Assembly: GCA_021808445.1 (NCBI GenBank)
Contig: JAKBBP010000001.1
Span: 1-64,000, forward strand
Length of the DNA: 64,000 nt
From: Pseudomonadota bacterium
Lineage (GTDB): Bacteria > Pseudomonadota > Gammaproteobacteria > Burkholderiales > Burkholderiaceae_C
Reading direction: 5' to 3'
Shown here piece after piece: positions 53,077 through 64,000 of the stretch. The position numbers and the translations under genes were made by a program. Positions within the stretch are counted from its first letter, which is position 1, and each line of letters starts with the position of its first letter. Below the pieces are notes generated by a model. That model saw only the letters and a program-made list of their open reading frames with translations, made no database searches and was not told the origin of the DNA.

Positions 53077-53142
53077 GGGCACATTATCCGTCTTCCGGCC
53101 GCCGCATCCCGCGCGCGGCCTCCAAAATTCCGCGGCAAGCGC

Positions 53143-53790
53143 ATGAAGAAGAACCGTTTCAGCAAGAAGTGGCTCAATGAGCACCTGCATGATCCTTTCG
53201 TGAAACTGGCGCAGAAGGACAACTACCGCTCGCGCGCCGTGTACAAGCTGCAGGAGATCGACGAGGCGCACCGCCTGGTGCGCCCAGGCCAGTGCATCGT
53301 CGAACTCGGCAGCGCCCCCGGCGCCTGGTCGCAGTACCTGGCGCGCCGCCTGGGGACGGATGCGGCGGGGGCCTTGCGCGGGCGGGTGGTGGCCCTGGAC
53401 CTGCTGCCCATGGAGCCGGTCGAGGGGGTGGAGTTCATCCAGGGTGACTTCCGCGAGGCCGAGGTGTTGCAGCGCATCGAAGCCATGCTCGAGGGCCGGC
53501 GCGTCGACCTCGTGCTGTCCGACATGGCGCCCAACCTCTCCGGGATCGCCTCGGCGGACGCGGCGCGCGTGGAACACCTGGCCGACCTCGCGCTGGAGTT
53601 CGCGGGCAACTGGCTGTCCGACGAAGGCGCGCTGCTCATCAAGACCTTCCACAGCGGCTACTTCAGCCAGATCGTGACTCGCTACAAGCAGCGATTCCGT
53701 ACGGTCAAGACCCTCAAGCCCAAGGCCTCGCGGGAACGTTCGGCCGAGGTTTTCGTGCTGGCCATGCACCCCAAGCCGGACACGAAATAA
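53143..53790 (+). CDS. rlmE: 23S rRNA (uridine-2'-O-)-methyltransferase RlmE
   Basis: Methylates U2552 of 23S rRNA on the assembled 50S subunit; also called FtsJ or RrmJ. The 215 residues show the K-D-K-E catalytic set in [23 protein letters not shown] and LLIKTFHSG, plus the SAM loop [19 protein letters not shown]. It precedes ftsH as in most proteobacteria, but 229 bases separate them and ftsH probably has its own promoter. Confidence 0.97.
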   Translation: MKKNRFSKKWLNEHLHDPFVKLAQKDNYRSRAVYKLQEIDEAHRLVRPGQCIVELGSAPGAWSQYLARRLGTDAAGALRGRVVALDLLPMEPVEGVEFIQGDFREAEVLQRIEAMLEGRRVDLVLSDMAPNLSGIASADAARVEHLADLALEFAGNWLSDEGALLIKTFHSGYFSQIVTRYKQRFRTVKTLKPKASRERSAEVFVLAMHPKPDTK

Positions 53791-53951
53791 AGAATTCGAC
53801 TATCATTGAAAATAAATTGATAGAAAGGAAAAATGGCCGACGGGGCGATGGTCGCGGGTATTTGACCTTTCATGGATTAAGGGAATTCCCGAATGGATCG
53901 GGGAGGCGTGCGCCGTCTGAGCAGAATCAGGGCGAGGGGCCTTGATTCGCC

Positions 53952-53957
53952 TAGAAT
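53952..53957 (+). promoter_or_regulatory. Possible -10 box of the ftsH promoter
   Basis: TAGAAT lies in the dyad GATTC-GCCTA-GAATC, 62 bases before the ftsH start, in an AT-richer stretch. CTTGAT at 53941 is reminiscent of the -35 element of heat-shock (sigma-32) promoters, which control ftsH in E. coli, but a good -10 partner for it is not seen. Confidence 0.3.
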
Positions 53958-54019
53958 CGGCAACACATTGAAGGGAATGGCGCGCGGCGTCGGTCCCAGC
54001 GGGGCTTGAGGAGTCTGTC

Positions 54020-55918
<1,899 letters not shown>

Positions 55919-55934
55919 GTCGGGACGGCCGGCC

Positions 55935-56807
55935 TTGACCGAGCTGGCGTCGAAGCCCGACGCGCCCGGTCTGCCCCCCGCGAGGGTGTGGCAGGCCGGG
56001 CGTTTCGCATTGGAGCTGCGGCGCACGCTGCTGATGGGCATCGTCAACCTGACGCCCGATTCCTTCTCCGACGGCGGGCTGCACGCGGGCACCGAGGCCG
56101 CGCTGGCGCATGCCCGCCGCCTGCTGGACGAGGGTGCGGACATGCTGGACCTGGGCGCCGAATCGACGCGCCCCGGCGCCGTGCCGGTGGACGACGAGGA
56201 GGAGTGGCGCCGGCTCGAGCCGGTGCTGCGCGAGCTGGTGCAATGGAAGGTTCCGCTGTCGGTGGACACCTACCATGCGCGTACCATGCGTGCCGCGCTG
56301 GAACTCGGGGTCGACGTGGTCAACGACGTGTACGCGCTTCGCCGTCCAGGGGCCCTGGAGGCAGTTGCCGCAAGTCCCGTGGCGGGAGTCTGCCTGATGC
56401 ACATGCAGGGCGAGCCTTCGACCATGCAGCAGGCACCGCAGTACGAGGATGTGGCGGCCGAGGTGCTCGAGTTCCTGCGCCAGCGCGTGCAGGCCCTGCG
56501 CCAGGCCGGCGTGGCCCTGGAGCGCCTGTGCGTCGATCCGGGCTTCGGTTTCGGCAAGACCCGCGAGCACAACCTGCAGCTGGCGCGGCAGCTGGCCCGA
56601 CTGCGTGGCCTGGGCTGCGCGGTGCTGGTGGGCGTGTCGCGCAAGTCGATGCTGGCCGCCACCTCGGGCCAGGCGCCGCGCGAGCGCGTGGCCGCCAGCC
56701 TGGGCGCGGCGCTGGCCTGCGTGGCCGGCGGCGCGCAGGTGCTGCGCGTGCACGACGTGGCCGCCACGCGCGACGCCGTACGTACCTTCGAGGCGATGCG
56801 CGCCTGA
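55935..56807 (+). CDS. folP: Dihydropteroate synthase
   Basis: Joins p-aminobenzoate to dihydropterin pyrophosphate in folate synthesis; target of sulfonamides. The barrel motifs are [46 protein letters not shown] and [10 protein letters not shown]. There is no ATG near the conserved start; TTG at 55935 (290 residues) or GTG at 55986 (VWQAGRF) are the candidates, and family N-termini resemble the latter point. It sits between ftsH and glmM, the standard proteobacterial order. Confidence 0.95.
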   Translation: MTELASKPDAPGLPPARVWQAGRFALELRRTLLMGIVNLTPDSFSDGGLHAGTEAALAHARRLLDEGADMLDLGAESTRPGAVPVDDEEEWRRLEPVLRELVQWKVPLSVDTYHARTMRAALELGVDVVNDVYALRRPGALEAVAASPVAGVCLMHMQGEPSTMQQAPQYEDVAAEVLEFLRQRVQALRQAGVALERLCVDPGFGFGKTREHNLQLARQLARLRGLGCAVLVGVSRKSMLAATSGQAPRERVAASLGAALACVAGGAQVLRVHDVAATRDAVRTFEAMRA

Positions 56808-56856
56808 GTCGTCGGGCGTGCATCGCGCATCTATCGCAAGCAGGGGAGCTGGGATC

Positions 56857-58185
56857 TTGGGCAGCAGGAAATACTTCGGCACCGATGGGGTGCGCGGGCG
56901 CGTGGGCACGGCGCCGATCGTTCCGGAATTCGGCCTGCGCCTGGGGCATGCGGCCGGCCGGGTGCTGCGAGCACGGGGCGCCAGGCGCCCGACCGTGCTC
57001 ATCGGCAAGGACACGCGCGTGTCCGGCTACATGCTGGAGGCCGCCCTGGAGTGCGGCTTCGCCGCGGCCGGCTGCGACGTCGTGCTCGTGGGGCCGTTGC
57101 CCACCCCCGGCGTGGCCTACCTGACGCGTGCGCTGCGTCTGGACCTTGGCGTGGTGGTCAGCGCCTCCCACAATCCCTACGCCGACAACGGCATCAAGTT
57201 CTTTTCGGCCGGGGGCAGCAAGCTGCCCGACAGCTGGGAGCTGGAAGTCGAGGCGGAGCTTTCCCGCGCGGAGGGCTGCGTGGCCTCCGAGGAACTGGGC
57301 AAGGCACGCCGCCTGGACGATGCCGCGGGGCGCTACATCGAGTTCTGCAAGAGCACCTTTCCCAACGACCGCACCCTCAAGGGGCTGCGCCTGGTGGTCG
57401 ACTGCGCGCATGGCGCGGCGTACCACATCGCCCCCTCGGTGTTCCACGAGCTGGGGGCCGACGTCGTGGCCATCGGCGCGCAGCCGGACGGCTTCAACAT
57501 CAACCAGGGCGTGGGTGCCACCGCTCCGCAGGCGCTGATCGCGGCGGTGCGCGAACAGCGAGCCGATTACGGCATCGCGCTGGACGGCGACGCCGACCGG
57601 CTGCAACTGGTCGACGCCAGCGGGCGCCTGTTCAACGGCGACGAACTGCTGTACCTGCTGGCCATGGACAGGCGGCCCGCGGGGGTGGTCGGCACGCTGA
57701 TGACCAACCTCGCGGTGGAACAGGCCCTGGCAGCGCAGGGCATGGAGTTCGTGCGCGCCGCGGTGGGAGACCGCTACGTGCTCGAGGAGCTGCTGGCGCG
57801 CGACTGGAAGCTCGGCGGCGAAGGCTCCGGACACATGCTGCTGCTGGACCGCCACACCACGGGAGACGGCATCGTCGCGGCGCTGCAGATGCTGGAACTG
57901 GTGGTGCGCACGGGGCGCTCGCTGGCCGAGCAGCTGGCCAGCCTGCGCCTGCTGCCGCAGACCCTGCTGAACGTGCGCATGCGCGAGGGCATCGACTGGA
58001 AGACCCACGCGGGGCTGGCGCGTGCCAGCGGCGAGGTGCGCTCCGAGTTGGGCGGCCAGGGCCGGCTGCTGGTGCGCGCCAGCGGGACCGAGCCGGTCCT
58101 GCGCATCATGGTCGAGCATCCCGACCCGAGCTTCGGGCAGGCCTGCGCGCAGCGCCTGGGCCAGGCCATCCAGCAGGAAGGCTGA
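56857..58185 (+). CDS. glmM: Phosphoglucosamine mutase
   Basis: Converts glucosamine-6-phosphate to glucosamine-1-phosphate for peptidoglycan and LPS precursors. The 442 residues start [13 protein letters not shown]; the active phosphoserine is Ser104 in [14 protein letters not shown], the magnesium loop is [12 protein letters not shown], the sugar loop [10 protein letters not shown] and the phosphate loop [14 protein letters not shown]. The TTG at 56857 has GGGGAG upstream and gives the exact family N-terminus. It precedes the pst operon. Confidence 0.97.
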   Translation: MGSRKYFGTDGVRGRVGTAPIVPEFGLRLGHAAGRVLRARGARRPTVLIGKDTRVSGYMLEAALECGFAAAGCDVVLVGPLPTPGVAYLTRALRLDLGVVVSASHNPYADNGIKFFSAGGSKLPDSWELEVEAELSRAEGCVASEELGKARRLDDAAGRYIEFCKSTFPNDRTLKGLRLVVDCAHGAAYHIAPSVFHELGADVVAIGAQPDGFNINQGVGATAPQALIAAVREQRADYGIALDGDADRLQLVDASGRLFNGDELLYLLAMDRRPAGVVGTLMTNLAVEQALAAQGMEFVRAAVGDRYVLEELLARDWKLGGEGSGHMLLLDRHTTGDGIVAALQMLELVVRTGRSLAEQLASLRLLPQTLLNVRMREGIDWKTHAGLARASGEVRSELGGQGRLLVRASGTEPVLRIMVEHPDPSFGQACAQRLGQAIQQEG

Positions 58186-58232
58186 GGCAGCCACGCGGCG
58201 CGAGCGGGCCGGGGCCCGCGACATTTCTGGGT

Positions 58233-58250
58233 CTTTCACCAAAATGTCAT
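58233..58250 (+). promoter_or_regulatory. PHO box of the pst operon
   Basis: CTTTCACCAAAATGTCAT is made of two 7-base repeats (CTTTCAC and ATGTCAT) separated by 4 bases, as in the PhoB consensus CTGTCAT-N4-CTGTCAT. A -10-like TATCCA follows at 58259, so the box occupies the -35 position. The gene downstream is pstS, the classic PhoB target, and phoB itself is in this cluster. Confidence 0.85.
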
Positions 58251-58318
58251 AATCCGCGTATCCAATGAGCGTCCAGACACCAGCCTCTCACTGGTGCATG
58301 ACCTCAGGAGAAACTTGC

Positions 58319-59401
58319 ATGTCGATCGATACGACCCGCCGCCAACAGCTCAAGCTGGCCCTCGCCACTGCGGGCCTGGTGGTCGCCACCTCCGTGGCTC
58401 CGATGGCCGCGCACGCTGCCGACGTGACCCTGCTGGAGACCGGCTCCACGCTGCTGTACCCGCTGTTCAACCTGTGGGTGCCCGATTACACGAAGGCCCA
58501 TCCCGGCGTGCGCATCACCACCCAGGGTACCGGCAGCGGCACCGGCATCGCGCAGGCGATCTCGGGCGTGGCCCAGATCGGCGCCTCCGACGCGTACATG
58601 AGCGACGGTCAGATCAAGCAGAACCCCAGCATCCTGAACATCCCCCTGGCGATCTCTGCGCAGACCGTCAACTTCAACGTCCCGGGCCTGAACAAGGATC
58701 ACCTCAAGCTCGACGGCCCGGTGCTCGCGGGCATCTACAGCGGCGCCATCAAGAACTGGGACGACGCGGCCATCAAGGCGCTGAACCCCGGCGTGAAGCT
58801 GCCCAACCACACCATCGTGCCGATCCACCGCACCGATGGCAGCGGCGACACCTTCATTTTCAGCCAGTATCTTTCCTTCTCCGACAGCAAGTGGAACGGC
58901 AGCGTGGGCTACGGCACCACGATCAGCTGGCCGGCGGTGCAGGGCGGCGTGGGTGCCAACGGCAACCCCGGCATGGTGCAGGCCTGCCAGCAGACCCCGT
59001 ACTCCATCGCCTACATCGGCGTGAGCTTCCATGAGCAGGTCGCGAAGGCCGGCCTGGGCACCGCGATGCTGAAGAACCGCGCCGGCAAGTTCCTGCTGCC
59101 GACCCCCAAGACCGTCAGCGCGGCCGCCGCCGGCCTGATCGCCAAGACCCCGGCCGATGAGCGCCTGAGCCTGGTCTTCGCCCCGGGTGCCGAGTCCTAC
59201 CCCATCATCAACTACGAATACGCGATCGTCAACGCCAAGCAGGCCAACCCGGCACAGGCCAAGGCCATCAAGGAATTCCTGGGTTGGGCGGTGGAAAGCG
59301 ATGGCGGCAATGCCTCCAAGTACCTGGAAGCGGTGCGCTTCATCGCGCTGCCCAAGCACATCCAGGAGCTGAGCAAGGCCCAGATCGCGAAGATCCAGTA
59401 A
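58319..59401 (+). CDS. pstS: Phosphate ABC transporter, periplasmic binding protein
   Basis: Captures inorganic phosphate in the periplasm. The 360 residues start with a signal peptide (RRQQLKLALATAGLVVATSV, cleavage at AAHA-AD) and show the phosphate-binding loops LLETGSTLLYPLFNLW, QGTGSGTGIAQAISG and the Arg-Ser-Gly region HRTDGSGDTFIFSQYL. AGGAG precedes the ATG at 58319; the frame begins at 58265 but those residues are not part of the family. Two hairpins follow before pstC, which fits its need for higher expression. Confidence 0.96.
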   Translation: MSIDTTRRQQLKLALATAGLVVATSVAPMAAHAADVTLLETGSTLLYPLFNLWVPDYTKAHPGVRITTQGTGSGTGIAQAISGVAQIGASDAYMSDGQIKQNPSILNIPLAISAQTVNFNVPGLNKDHLKLDGPVLAGIYSGAIKNWDDAAIKALNPGVKLPNHTIVPIHRTDGSGDTFIFSQYLSFSDSKWNGSVGYGTTISWPAVQGGVGANGNPGMVQACQQTPYSIAYIGVSFHEQVAKAGLGTAMLKNRAGKFLLPTPKTVSAAAAGLIAKTPADERLSLVFAPGAESYPIINYEYAIVNAKQANPAQAKAIKEFLGWAVESDGGNASKYLEAVRFIALPKHIQELSKAQIAKIQ

Positions 59402-59418
59402 GCATCATCCGCCTCGAA

Positions 59419-59442
59419 CGCACGCGCCTCGCGGCGCGTGCG
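59419..59442 (+). terminator. First hairpin in the pstS-pstC gap
   Basis: CGCACGCGCC-TCGC-GGCGCGTGCG is a perfect 10-bp stem with a tetraloop, 18 bases after the pstS stop and without a T-run. It is likely a 3' stabiliser or partial terminator that raises pstS mRNA over the rest of the operon. Confidence 0.7.
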
Positions 59443-59450
59443 CAGCAGAC

Positions 59451-59472
59451 TCGGCACCCGCGAGGGTGCCGA
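59451..59472 (+). terminator. Second hairpin in the pstS-pstC gap
   Basis: TCGGCACCC-GCGA-GGGTGCCGA is a 9-bp perfect stem with a GCGA tetraloop, 8 bases after the first hairpin. Two consecutive stems strengthen the case for deliberate mRNA processing or attenuation here. Confidence 0.7.
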
Positions 59473-59516
59473 AGCTGTTCTCCGGTTTCGCAACACGATC
59501 GCAGGTGCAAGCAAGC

Positions 59517-60470
59517 ATGAAATGGTTTCAACGCGGACTGCAGGCGACCTCGGCGGTCATCCCGCTGGGCCTGATCGCCCTGTTCGTGTTCCTCACCGCC
59601 TATTCCTGGCCTGCGATCCGGTTCAACGGTTTCGGATTCCTTTTTTCCAATACCTGGAGCCTGGGCAACCTGTACGGCAACCCGGTGCATGTGCACGGGG
59701 CCCTGGTGCCCCCGGGTGCCCACTATGGCATCTGGGTGTTCATCGTCGGCACCCTGGCCAGCTCCGCCCTCGCGCTGCTGCTGGCCGTGCCGGTGGGTGT
59801 CGGTGTCGCCCTGTATCTGGTGGAATATGCGCCGCACCGTCTCAGCGGCGCGTTCGCGCAGATCGTCGAACTGCTGGCCATGGTGCCCAGCGTGGTCTAC
59901 GGTCTGTGGGGCTTCGAAGTGCTGGCGCCGCTGACCCTCAAGTACCTCGCGCCGGCCATCTCCGCGTCCATTCCCTTCCTGTCCTTTTTCTCCACGCCGG
60001 CGAGCAGTGGTTTCGGCCTGTTCACCGCCAGCCTGGTGCTGGCGCTCATGGTGCTGCCGGTGATCGCCAGCACCCTGATCGAGGCCCTGCGCCGCGTGCC
60101 CCGCGAGCTGCGGGAATCCTGCTTCGCGCTGGGAGCCACGCGGGCCGAGGTCCAGCGCCGCGCGCTGCTTCCCGCCGTGCGTACCCCGCTGATCGGCGCC
60201 GTCATCCTGGCGCTGGGGCGCGCGCTGGGCGAGACCATGGCGGTGCTCATGGTCAGCGGCGGAGCCCTGAACTACCTGCCCGGATCCCTGTTCAGCCCGA
60301 TCACCAGCATGGCGGCCTTCATCGCCTCGCAACTCGACAGCGCCCTGCAGGACACCAGCGGCATGGCGGTGCGTTCGCTGGCCGAGATCGCCCTCGTTCT
60401 TCTCATCATCGCGGTCATCGTCAATGTCATCGCTCGCATCCTCACGCGACGTGTTGCCGTCTCCGGCTGA
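59517..60470 (+). CDS. pstC: Phosphate ABC transporter permease PstC
   Basis: One of two membrane subunits of the high-affinity phosphate importer. The 317 residues have six helices and the coupling motif RRVPRELRESCFALGATRAE followed by VRTPLIGAVILALGRALGET. The ATG at 59517 is preferred to the GTG at 59466, which lies within the second hairpin. Its last codons overlap the proposed start of pstA. Confidence 0.96.
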   Translation: MKWFQRGLQATSAVIPLGLIALFVFLTAYSWPAIRFNGFGFLFSNTWSLGNLYGNPVHVHGALVPPGAHYGIWVFIVGTLASSALALLLAVPVGVGVALYLVEYAPHRLSGAFAQIVELLAMVPSVVYGLWGFEVLAPLTLKYLAPAISASIPFLSFFSTPASSGFGLFTASLVLALMVLPVIASTLIEALRRVPRELRESCFALGATRAEVQRRALLPAVRTPLIGAVILALGRALGETMAVLMVSGGALNYLPGSLFSPITSMAAFIASQLDSALQDTSGMAVRSLAEIALVLLIIAVIVNVIARILTRRVAVSG

Positions 60471-61311
60471 AGCCGTGCTGCGCGTGTCGCGCCGGCGCCG
60501 CGTGGACGCGGTGCTTTTCGGCATCTTCTGCGCCATCTCCTTCGTCCTGGTGGTCGTGCCCCTGGCCGACATCCTCTGGACCGTGCTGTCGCGCGGAGCC
60601 AGGGCGCTGAACCTGACGGTGTTCACCCAGGTCACCAACGGCATCAGCGGCGGCCTGCTCAATGCCATCGAGGGCACGTTGGTGCTCAGTGGAGGCGCCC
60701 TGCTGTTCGCCGCTCCGGTGGGAGTGATCACGGGCATCTACCTGGCCGAGTACGGCGGGGGGGCCTGGGGGCGTTCGGTGCGCTTCCTGGCGGACGTGCT
60801 CACCGGAGTGCCGTCGATCGTGCTCGGCTACTTCAGCTACGTCACGCTGGTGGAGGGCCTGGGCTGGCAGTTCTCGGCGCTGGCCGGCGCGCTGACCCTG
60901 GCGCTGATGATCGTTCCCTACATCGCGCGCTTCACCGAGCTGGCCATGCGCCAGAATCCCGCCAGCCTGCGCGAGGCCGGCTATGCGCTGGGCTGCAAGG
61001 AACACCAGGTGGTGTTCAAGATCCTGTTGCCGGCAGCGCGCTCGGGCGTGATCACCGGGGTGCTGCTGTCGCTGGCCATCTCGGTGGGCGAGACGGCACC
61101 GTTGATCTACACGGCAGGATGGTCGAACTACCTGTGGAACGGCCAGCTCACGCGCGAGCCCATCGGCTACCTCACCTACGTGATCTGGAGCTTCATCAAC
61201 CAGCCCTTCGCCTCCGCGCATGCGCTGGCCTACGCGGCGGCCTTCCTGGTGATCGCCGTGGTGCTGGTGATCAACATCGCCACCCGCATCTTCCTGCGCA
61301 AGCGCCTGTGA
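60424..61311 (+). CDS. pstA: Phosphate ABC transporter permease PstA
   Basis: Second membrane subunit. The 295 residues have six helices; the coupling loop is [20 protein letters not shown] followed by [20 protein letters not shown] and [11 protein letters not shown], the family hallmark. With the ATG at 60424 it overlaps pstC by 47 bases; a GTG at 60475 just after the pstC stop is an alternative that removes 17 unconserved residues. Confidence 0.95.
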   Translation: MSSLASSRDVLPSPAEAVLRVSRRRRVDAVLFGIFCAISFVLVVVPLADILWTVLSRGARALNLTVFTQVTNGISGGLLNAIEGTLVLSGGALLFAAPVGVITGIYLAEYGGGAWGRSVRFLADVLTGVPSIVLGYFSYVTLVEGLGWQFSALAGALTLALMIVPYIARFTELAMRQNPASLREAGYALGCKEHQVVFKILLPAARSGVITGVLLSLAISVGETAPLIYTAGWSNYLWNGQLTREPIGYLTYVIWSFINQPFASAHALAYAAAFLVIAVVLVINIATRIFLRKRL

Positions 61312-61333
61312 ACCTCGCCCCCGAGAACCGACG

Positions 61334-62122
61334 ATGACCCAAGAGGCAATCGAGCCGAACGCGCCCAGCAAGACGCGCGTGTCCGTGCGCAATGTCAATT
61401 TCTACTACGGCAAGTACCGCGCCATCAAGGACGTGAGCCTGGACATCGCGGACCGCCAGGTCACGGCCTTCATCGGGCCCTCGGGCTGCGGCAAGTCCAC
61501 GCTGCTGCGCATCTTCAACCGCATGTTCGAGCTCTACCCGGATCAGCGCGCCGAGGGCGAGGTCATGTTCGACGGCCGCAACATCCTGTCCAAGACCGAG
61601 GACGTGTCGCTGCTGCGCGCGCGCGTGGGCATGGTGTTCCAGAAGCCCACGCCGTTCCCGATGTCGATCTTCGAGAACATCGCCTTCGGCATCCGCCTGT
61701 ACGAGAAGCTGCCGCGCGCCGACATGGAGGAGCGCGTGCAGTGGGCGCTGACCAAGACCGCGCTGTGGGAGGAGGTGAAGGACAAGCTGCACCAGAGCGG
61801 CCTGAGCCTGTCCGGCGGCCAGCAGCAGCGCCTGTGCATCGCGCGGGCCATCGCGATCCGTCCCGAGGTGCTGCTGCTCGACGAGCCCACCTCGGCGCTG
61901 GATCCCATCTCCACCGGCAAGATCGAGGAGCTGGTCACCGAGCTCAAGAGCGACTACACGGTGGCCATCGTCACCCACAACATGCAGCAGGCCGCGCGCG
62001 TGTCCGACTACACCGCCTACATGTACCTGGGCGAGCTCATCGAATTCGGCGATACCAACCAGATCTTCCTCAAGCCGCGCAAGCAGCAGACCGAGGATTA
62101 CATCACCGGCCGTTTCGGCTGA
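61334..62122 (+). CDS. pstB: Phosphate ABC transporter ATPase PstB
   Basis: Energises phosphate import. The 262 residues show Walker [19 protein letters not shown]-loop [20 protein letters not shown] (typical PstB), signature [18 protein letters not shown], Walker [16 protein letters not shown] and the switch His in [13 protein letters not shown]. It follows pstA by 22 bases and precedes phoU by 22 bases. Confidence 0.98.
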   Translation: MTQEAIEPNAPSKTRVSVRNVNFYYGKYRAIKDVSLDIADRQVTAFIGPSGCGKSTLLRIFNRMFELYPDQRAEGEVMFDGRNILSKTEDVSLLRARVGMVFQKPTPFPMSIFENIAFGIRLYEKLPRADMEERVQWALTKTALWEEVKDKLHQSGLSLSGGQQQRLCIARAIAIRPEVLLLDEPTSALDPISTGKIEELVTELKSDYTVAIVTHNMQQAARVSDYTAYMYLGELIEFGDTNQIFLKPRKQQTEDYITGRFG

Positions 62123-62144
62123 ACGCGCGCCAGGAGATCCTGTC

Positions 62145-62846
62145 ATGGACAAGCACCTTTCCACCCAGTTCGACGCCGAGATCAGCGCCATCACCACGCG
62201 TGTGCTGGAGATGGGCGGCCTGGTCGAATCCCAGATCGCGCAGGCCGTGTACGCGCTGCGCCACTTCGACGCCGAGGCCGCGCGCGGGGTGATGCTCAAC
62301 GAGAAGAGGGTGAACCAGCTGGAGGTGGAGATCGACGCCGACGTGGCGCAGATCATCGCCAAGCGCCAACCCACCGCGCGAGACCTGCGCCTGATGCTGG
62401 CCATCTCCAAGACCATCACCAATCTTGAGCGCGTGGGCGACGAGGCCGACCGCATCGCGCGCATGGCGCGCGACCTGGTCGAGGCGGGTGCCAACCTGAG
62501 CATCTCCTTCAACGAGATCATCCGCGAGTCCGACCTCGCCGTGGCGCAGATCCGCAAGGCGCTGGACGCCTTCGCGCGCCTGGACGAACGCGCTGCGGTG
62601 GACATCGTGACCGCCGACAGCGCCATCGACGCCGAATTCGATTCCTTCATGCGCAAGCTCATCACCTACGTGATGGAGGATCCGCGCAACATCTCCGCCA
62701 GCTTGGACATGGTGTTCATCGCCAAGGCCATCGAGCGCATCGGCGACCACGCCAAGAACATCGCCGAGTTCGTCATCTACGTGGTGCGCGGCACCGACGT
62801 GCGCCACAACAAGGAAGCCTTCAACGAAGTGGCGGGAACCCTCTGA
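62145..62846 (+). CDS. phoU: Phosphate signalling protein PhoU
   Basis: Links the PstSCAB transporter to PhoR and represses the regulon when phosphate is plentiful. The 233 residues form two three-helix repeats with the metal-binding motifs ERVGDEADRIARM and ERIGDHAKNIAEF, both complete. It lies between pstB and phoB as in E. coli-like regulons. Confidence 0.97.
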   Translation: MDKHLSTQFDAEISAITTRVLEMGGLVESQIAQAVYALRHFDAEAARGVMLNEKRVNQLEVEIDADVAQIIAKRQPTARDLRLMLAISKTITNLERVGDEADRIARMARDLVEAGANLSISFNEIIRESDLAVAQIRKALDAFARLDERAAVDIVTADSAIDAEFDSFMRKLITYVMEDPRNISASLDMVFIAKAIERIGDHAKNIAEFVIYVVRGTDVRHNKEAFNEVAGTL

Positions 62847-62898
62847 ACCCGCGACACACGCGTCGCGGGACAGGCAGTCGCAGGCCCGAGTCCTATCC

Positions 62899-63621
62899 AT
62901 GCCCAGCAACATCCTGATTGTCGAAGACGAGCCCGCGATCGCCGAATTGCTCGCGGTGAATCTGCGTCACGCCGGCCATTGCCCCATCGTGGCAGGCAGC
63001 GCGGAGGAGGCCTTGCGCCTGATTCGCGACGTGCTCCCCGACGTGATGCTGGTGGACTGGATGCTCCCGGGGATGTCCGGCGTGGCCTTGCTGCGTGAGC
63101 TGCGGCAGGGAGCGCGCACGCGGGGCATCCCGATGATCCTGCTCACCGCGCGAAGCGAGGAGACCGACACCATCGCCGGGCTCGACGCGGGCGCCGACGA
63201 CTACATCACCAAGCCCTTCTCGCCCAAGGAGCTGCTGGCGCGCATCCGTGCGGTGCTGCGCCGGCGTTCGCCGCAGCTCACCGACGAGCCCGTGCGCGCA
63301 GGCGCGCTGGCCGTGGATCCGGGTACGCGTCGGGTCACCTACACCGGGCCCGATGGCGCGGAGAAGGAGCTGCGCCTCGGTCCCACCGAGTTCAAGCTGC
63401 TGCACTTCATGATGACCCACCCGGAGCGCGTGCACAGCCGCGGCGCGCTGCTCGACAAGGTGTGGGGCGACCACGTGTTCATCGAGGAGCGCACCGTGGA
63501 CGTGCACATCAAGCGCCTGCGCGAGGCGCTGGCCCCGGCGCATTGTTCCGAACTCGTCGAGACGGTGCGGGGGGCGGGGTACCGGTTCACGCAGCGTCAG
63601 GGCGCCACCGCCGCTGGCTGA
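62899..63621 (+). CDS. phoB: Phosphate regulon response regulator PhoB
   Basis: DNA-binding response regulator of phosphate starvation. The receiver domain has the acidic pair Glu9-Asp10, phospho-acceptor Asp53 in VMLVDWMLPGMSG and Lys in YITKPFSPKELL; the winged-helix C-terminal domain reads LRLGPTEFKLLHFMMTHPER and VDVHIKRLREAL. Length 240 is usual. It would bind the PHO box upstream of pstS. Here phoBR lies downstream of phoU. Confidence 0.97.
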   Translation: MPSNILIVEDEPAIAELLAVNLRHAGHCPIVAGSAEEALRLIRDVLPDVMLVDWMLPGMSGVALLRELRQGARTRGIPMILLTARSEETDTIAGLDAGADDYITKPFSPKELLARIRAVLRRRSPQLTDEPVRAGALAVDPGTRRVTYTGPDGAEKELRLGPTEFKLLHFMMTHPERVHSRGALLDKVWGDHVFIEERTVDVHIKRLREALAPAHCSELVETVRGAGYRFTQRQGATAAG

Positions 63622-63637
63622 GCATCGGGCCCCGCCC

Positions 63638-64000
63638 ATGCGCTCCGTGATCCTCCGCCTGGCCGCGCTCGCGGCCGTGATGGCGCTCGCCGGCGGCCTG
63701 CTCGCGCACTGGCTGGACGAGGCCGCGGGCCTGTCGCTGGCCTGCGCCATCGCCCTGGGCGTGGTGGCCTTCGATACCCTGGCGCGCTCGCGCCTGCTGG
63801 CGTGGCTGCGCTTTCCGCAGCGCGACAGTGTCCCGGCTTCCTTCGGCGCATGGGGCGAGGTGTTCTACCGCAGCGCACGCCAGTTGCGCCTGTGGCAAAG
63901 CCGCGTGCAGCGCGAGGAGGGCAAGCTGGCGCGCTTCATCGAGGCGCTCCAGGCCTCGCCCAACGGGGTGATGCTGATCGACGAGCAGGGCCAGATCGAC
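63638..64000 (+). CDS. phoR: Phosphate regulon sensor kinase PhoR (N-terminal part, cut by window end)
   Basis: The first 121 codons of a sensor histidine kinase that phosphorylates PhoB. Two hydrophobic helices (RLAALAAVMALAGGLLAHWL and LSLACAIALGVVAFDTLA) are followed by a helical linker and the beginning of a PAS domain (FIEALQASPNGVMLIDEQGQ), the usual PhoR layout without a large periplasmic domain. The ATG at 63638 is 16 bases after the phoB stop. Kinase motifs lie beyond the window. Confidence 0.9.
   Translation, partial: MRSVILRLAALAAVMALAGGLLAHWLDEAAGLSLACAIALGVVAFDTLARSRLLAWLRFPQRDSVPASFGAWGEVFYRSARQLRLWQSRVQREEGKLARFIEALQASPNGVMLIDEQGQID

Overview
The window is chromosomal DNA of high G+C content from a betaproteobacterium, most likely order Burkholderiales. 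The basis is the block yhbY / rlmE-ftsH-folP-glmM-pstSCAB-phoU-phoB-phoR, the surE-pcm-nlpD-rpoS block, carA and carB separated by a LysE-type exporter gene, and uniformly GC-rich codon use. The genus cannot be fixed from the sequence alone. No rRNA, tRNA, CRISPR array, complete insertion sequence or prophage was seen.

Layout. 1-600: higBA toxin-antitoxin pair. 600-2010: a decayed zone with broken genes (two remnants of one DUF4440/NTF2-like gene, an MFS transporter tail, a VapC toxin fragment) and a partial internal duplication. 2010-5170: a redox and electrophile-stress group (DODA-type dioxygenase, DoxX, F420-reductase-like protein, divergent msrB-msrA). 5170-11815: a 37-nt perfect palindrome, a GH13 glucosidase, an RsuA-type pseudouridine synthase, an SDR without its catalytic Tyr/Lys, a membrane glycosyltransferase-like protein, a HAD phosphatase and a small acyl-carrier-like protein.

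12136-21241 is an organosulfonate island: a TauD-like dioxygenase, a GntR/UTRA regulator with a three-site CTAG operator, sulfolactate sulfo-lyase (suyAB), a taurine/nitrate-type ABC transporter, two sulfolactate dehydrogenases of opposite chirality (slcC, comC) and a TauE/SafE exporter. Together they would import sulfolactate, epimerise the S form through sulfopyruvate, cleave the R form to pyruvate and sulfite, and expel sulfite. Convergent to it (26912 down to 21268) is an operon under a divergent LysR regulator: a four-subunit succinate dehydrogenase/fumarate reductase-like complex, a split class I fumarase/tartrate dehydratase and an inositol-monophosphatase-family enzyme. 28330-36649 is a complete malonate decarboxylase operon (mdcABCDEGH) with a GntR/FCD regulator and an MFS carrier.

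36661-64000 is mostly conserved housekeeping DNA: a patatin-like protein, surE-pcm-nlpD-rpoS, a PolB-like exonuclease, rlmD, a dinJ-yafQ-type toxin-antitoxin cassette bracketed by 16-bp direct repeats, a BI-1/YccA protein, carA-lysE-carB-greA, yhbY/rlmE-ftsH-folP-glmM, and the phosphate regulon pstSCAB-phoU-phoBR with a clear PHO box. phoR runs off the window end.
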